Source of the DNA: Sphagnum magellanicum
Taxonomy: Eukaryota > Streptophyta > Sphagnopsida > Sphagnales > Sphagnaceae
Direction of reading: 5' to 3'
Length of the DNA stretch: 64,000 bases
Assembly (NCBI GenBank): GCA_021904315.1
Contig: CM038911.1
Coordinates: 23,905,390-23,969,389 of the forward strand
Under the pieces are notes generated by a model that was not told where the DNA came from, ran no database searches, and saw only the letters and a program-made list of their open reading frames with translations. Numbering within the stretch: the stretch's first letter is position 1; each line of letters starts with the position of its first letter. Position numbers and translations under genes: made by a program. Shown in pieces: positions 60,587 through 64,000 of the stretch.

Positions 60587-61800
60587 GTTACATTCATGAG
60601 CATTCTCAATGCATTTAGGAGAGCAAAGTCTGGGGAGCAGGGAGGAGGGTAGGAAAATCAATGCAGAAATCATTGAGGCCAACTTGGAGGTAGATTGGAT
60701 CCCTGCGTTGGAACCTCCATTGGGAACATGTATATGATGTGTGGGAATGTGGAGGATGCAAGAAGAGTATATGAGAAAATGATGGAACAAAAATGTGGTG
60801 GCTTCAATTGCCGGATATGCTCAGCAAGGAGAGAGAGGGAAATAAAATGCTTTTGAGAATGTTGGAAGAATGCAGCAAGGGATGATACCAAACACGATCA
60901 CATTGGCAGTCCGAAAGCTTTGGAAAAGGGCAAAAAAGATCCATAATCATCTATCTCATCAGAGCTGGATTTGAGTCAAGTGGATGGGTTGGAAATGCAC
61001 TTATCAGCATGTATTGTAAATTTGCCATTGTAGAGGATGCACCCCAGGTACTTGACAAACTTTGTGGATGTTAATTTGATTGCTTGAACATCAATGGTTA
61101 CAGGATACTCTCAGCAAAGCTACAGCAAGGAAATGTTGGAAAATTTGCAAACAAATGTAAAAGCCAGACTTAGAGAATATTGAAATCAGTTTTCTGTGCA
61201 TGTGCTAGTCCAGTAGCTCTGGATCATGGCAAACAAATTCATAGCTAGATTCTCAAAGTGGGACCTGATTTGGATCTTCACTTGCTGAGCACTTTGGTGA
61301 ACATGGTGCTACATGTGGAAGATGCACATCAAGTTTTTGACCAGAGGAGACAACCAAATGTGATATTGTGAATGCAATGATCACAACTTGTTCTCAAAAC
61401 AGGTTTTGCAAAGAGGCACTGCAGCTCTTTTGAGCAATGTAATGTGAAGGAGAGAAACCAGACAAGGTGACAATTACTGGCGTTCTCTACACATGCAGCC
61501 ATGGTCACTTTGTCAAGGAAGGTTGGCTGTACTTTTCCTCAATCTGGTTTAAGCATGACATTATGCCACCATCTGTGCACAATAGCCATGTGGTCAATTT
61601 CCTTAGTTGTGCAGGTCAGTTGCACAAGGCACATTCTTTTGTCCTCGATATGTCATGCAAACCTGATGCTTTCTTATGTGGAATCTTGCTGAGTGTGCCT
61701 CTGGGATTCATGACAATGTGGAACTTGCAAAACATGCTGTTGAGCATGTCCTAGAGCTATCACTAGAAGCTAGAAGATGCAGATGTATATCAGTGATGGT
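60587..61800 (+). pseudogene. PLS-type pentatricopeptide repeat (PPR) gene relic
   Basis: PPR repeats are readable in shifting plus-strand frames: VTFMSILNAF then RKINAEIIEA; NMYMMCGNVEDARRVYEKM (from 60725); GWVGNALISMYCK and VEDAPQVLDKL (about 60985-61065); ALDHGKQIHS and VEDAHQVFDQ; and an open block at 61467-61754 reading VTITGVLYTCSHG, KPDAFLCGILL. The last part matches the L-S and E-region end of organellar PLS-class PPR proteins, which bind RNA for editing. No DYW domain follows. At least four frameshifts and several stops exclude function. The absence of introns fits the mostly intronless family. It starts only about 300 bp from the PurE coding start, in the opposite direction, so the PurE promoter may lie partly in its remains. 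Confidence 0.8.
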
Positions 61801-62110
61801 TGGTTTTGTTATGGGCCAGTTCTGAATCCAAGTCCGGATAACCAGACTCTAGGTTCAACCTCTTGAATCTAACCTTGTGATTTGCTCTGGTTGGAACTAG
61901 AACCGGAACCAAAGGTGTAGGAATTTGAAGAACCCTACTCAAAATTGTCTTGAGAGGTTTCATCAAATTTTTAAAATAATTGGAATCAGAACCATAGTTT
62001 TCATCAAATCAAAAAAATTGTGTGAATTGAAATTGAAGGTTTTTGTAAAACCAAGAATTGGACAACCCTGGTATGGACTCATGCCATGGTGGGTTGCTTT
62101 TGCAATCTCT
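61801..62110. other. intergenic, no gene seen
   Basis: Nothing recognisable between the PPR relic and the repeat array. Confidence 0.5.
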
Positions 62111-62920
62111 GTAAGCCAGTGAGTCGTCTTGGTGATTTGACATGAAGTCTCATGCTGGCTTGAATCCCTTTGGGGTCTTGAAATGAGAAACTCGTGCTAA
62201 TGTGAATCCCCTTGGCTTCTCAATGTGAACAACTCATGCCAGCATGAGTGCTCTTGGCATCTTCTTAGGTGGATTCAAGTCAGTGTGAATGCCTCGGCTA
62301 TCGCATTTTGGGATTCATTCCCCTAAGTTACTGTTCAAGGGAAGACTCAAGTTGGTTGGAGTAGCCTTGTTGTATACTAGGGTTAATCATGTTGGCTTGA
62401 TGTGTCTTTCGTGGGCACTCATGTCAATGTGAGTCCCCTTTTAAGAGGATTCAAATTAGTATGAATGTTTTGACTATGTCTTTAAATGGGAGACATGCAA
62501 CTTTGTTGCACCCATAGGGAGGATTCATGTCAAGGTGCATGCCTTAACACCTTGGTGTGGAGGATTCACATTGTGAATGCCTTCAGCATGTCCAAGGTAA
62601 GGGGAATCATGCTAGGACGATTGCCCTTGGTGTGTCCTTAGCAAGATAGTGATACTCACACCATCATGAGTTTGTTTGGTGATTCAAAGTGGAGGACTCA
62701 CACCAACATGGGTACCTTTAATGTGTCCTTATGTGAATTCACAATAGCACAAGCATGTTTATTGTGTCCTTATGTGAATTCACACTAGCACAAGTGCCTT
62801 TATTGTGTCCTTATGTGAATTCATGCCAATGTGAATCTCATTAGTGTGTTGGCATGGAGTACTCCATGCCAACATGAATGCTTTTGTTGTGTCCTTAAGA
62901 GGATTTCCTTTTTTGACTAT
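62111..62920. repeat. degenerate tandem repeat array with three 41-bp units
   Basis: Words such as ATTCA(C/T)GCCAATGTGAATGCC, CTTGG and GTGTCCTTA recur every 40-60 bp. The best-preserved units start at 62724, 62765 and 62806, each beginning TGTCCTTATGTGAATTCA. Earlier units are more diverged. Confidence 0.7.
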
Positions 62921-64000
62921 TTAAGGACTTGAATCCCTTGATACCTATTTCAAGGGGATTCATATGGGCTTTAATCGTTGGAGTCCCATTCAAACCTTCT
63001 ATCATTCCTTATTGTCTTTAGAGGGGGGTCAATGGATGTAATGGGTGTGGTAGATGTGTTTTGCATAATGTTATTAAATTATTGTTTAATTTGAGATTTT
63101 TTAAACCCTTTCATAATGAACATATTTTGGGGATCATCTTTAGATTCATCATAAATGGATGGTTATTTTTATAATTAATGAAAATTAATGTTAAAATCAT
63201 TGTTCAAAATGATCATTATTTTGAAGATTACTTACAATATTGATAATTCAATTGGTTTTAATTCGCCAAATAATAATCATTATTTATCAAACTCTCTTGT
63301 TAAGTTGGGTATTAGTCATTAGGCATCCCCATTTTAATGATTGTTTATTATTAATATTTGTGTAATATGAAACCTTCCTTTGCTCTTGTCCATTTTGTCA
63401 AGTAGTTTTGAGAGTTTTAAGGTTGAAAGTTCATGAAGTTTTATTGTATCAATTTATTTGTTTTAACTATGAATAGTTGTAAATTGTGATAAAATGTTTT
63501 AACATTACTTGCGTTGATTGAAATATTATTTTTACAACTGCAAGAGTTTTATTTTGAAATAAACATATTTTTGGGATAAACATGCAAAGGGTTTTTAATT
63601 AGTTCAAGTTGGGACTTGTGTTTTCGTTTTTTTGGTTTGGCTTGTGTTGATGCTTGTGAGGATTTAAACCCCAAATCTAGCCTAAGACCACAAGCTGACA
63701 CATAGTTATATGACAATAATTATAATATCTTGGGATTGGTTTTTCATCTAGATGTGAAAGCATGTTTACGTGGTAGTTGTAACCCATGATGCTTGTTCTT
63801 ATAATTGTAATCCAAAATACATCATTGGGCATTCAAAGAAATAAGCCTTGACTTATTTGGTTAACAAACTACAAAGATGAAAATAACCTTCTTCATTGAC
63901 CCAAAAGGTCCAATAGTCATCAAGTTTTCCATTTGACATTTATACAACACCGAAACCTCAAGAGTTATTAAAAAAGAAGTGATGACAAATAAGCAACCAT
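62921..64000. other. AT-rich intergenic DNA
   Basis: No ORF, RNA gene or repeat boundary recognisable to the end of the window. Confidence 0.5.

Overview
The window looks like nuclear DNA of a land plant with a large, repeat-rich genome. Signs are long AT-rich gene-free stretches, decayed Ty3/gypsy and CACTA-like elements, GT-AG introns of about 0.17-1.3 kb, a plant-type intronless cytosolic 6-phosphogluconate dehydrogenase, a plant TRF-like Myb gene and a PLS-type PPR relic. A fern or other seed-free vascular plant is my best guess; this is inference, and no marker in the window proves it.

Layout. 1-9.8 kb: one heavily decayed Ty3/gypsy element whose pol is interrupted by two AT-rich, non-coding insertions (about 1.68-3.81 kb and 5.15-7.85 kb) with CACTA-like ends. 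9.8-31 kb: no supportable gene; instead AT-rich sequence, degenerate minisatellites, a 32-bp tandem array at 17.85 kb, an inverted pair of diverged arms at 25.1-26.3 kb, and one dispersed repeat present in opposite orientations at 19.6 and 29.9 kb. 31-35.4 kb (+): a four-exon gene for a 321-residue Ala/Pro/Glu-rich protein of unknown function. 36.55-38.04 kb (-): intronless 6-phosphogluconate dehydrogenase, convergent with it. 38.83-39.18 kb: a MITE with PIF/Harbinger-type ends. 39.2-45.4 kb: gene-free. 45.4-46.26 kb: a tandem repeat array just upstream of the TRF-like Myb gene (+), which has eight coding exons at 47.84-53.74 kb and encodes 765 residues. 53.75-59.4 kb: gene-free. 59.44-60.29 kb (-): an intronless, stand-alone PurE-type AIR carboxylase with an N-terminal extension resembling a transit peptide. 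60.59-61.80 kb (+): a PPR pseudogene head-to-head with it. 61.8-64 kb: a degenerate repeat array, then AT-rich DNA.

The four intact genes do not form a pathway or cluster. 6PGDH feeds NADPH and pentose phosphate metabolism, PurE acts in purine synthesis, which depends on pentose phosphate, and the TRF-like protein is a putative nuclear Myb factor. Their proximity looks incidental. I found no new multi-gene system. The most unusual items are the stand-alone PurE, the unidentified repeat protein with an apparent recent C-terminal frameshift, and a near-perfect 44-bp-arm hairpin in its second intron.
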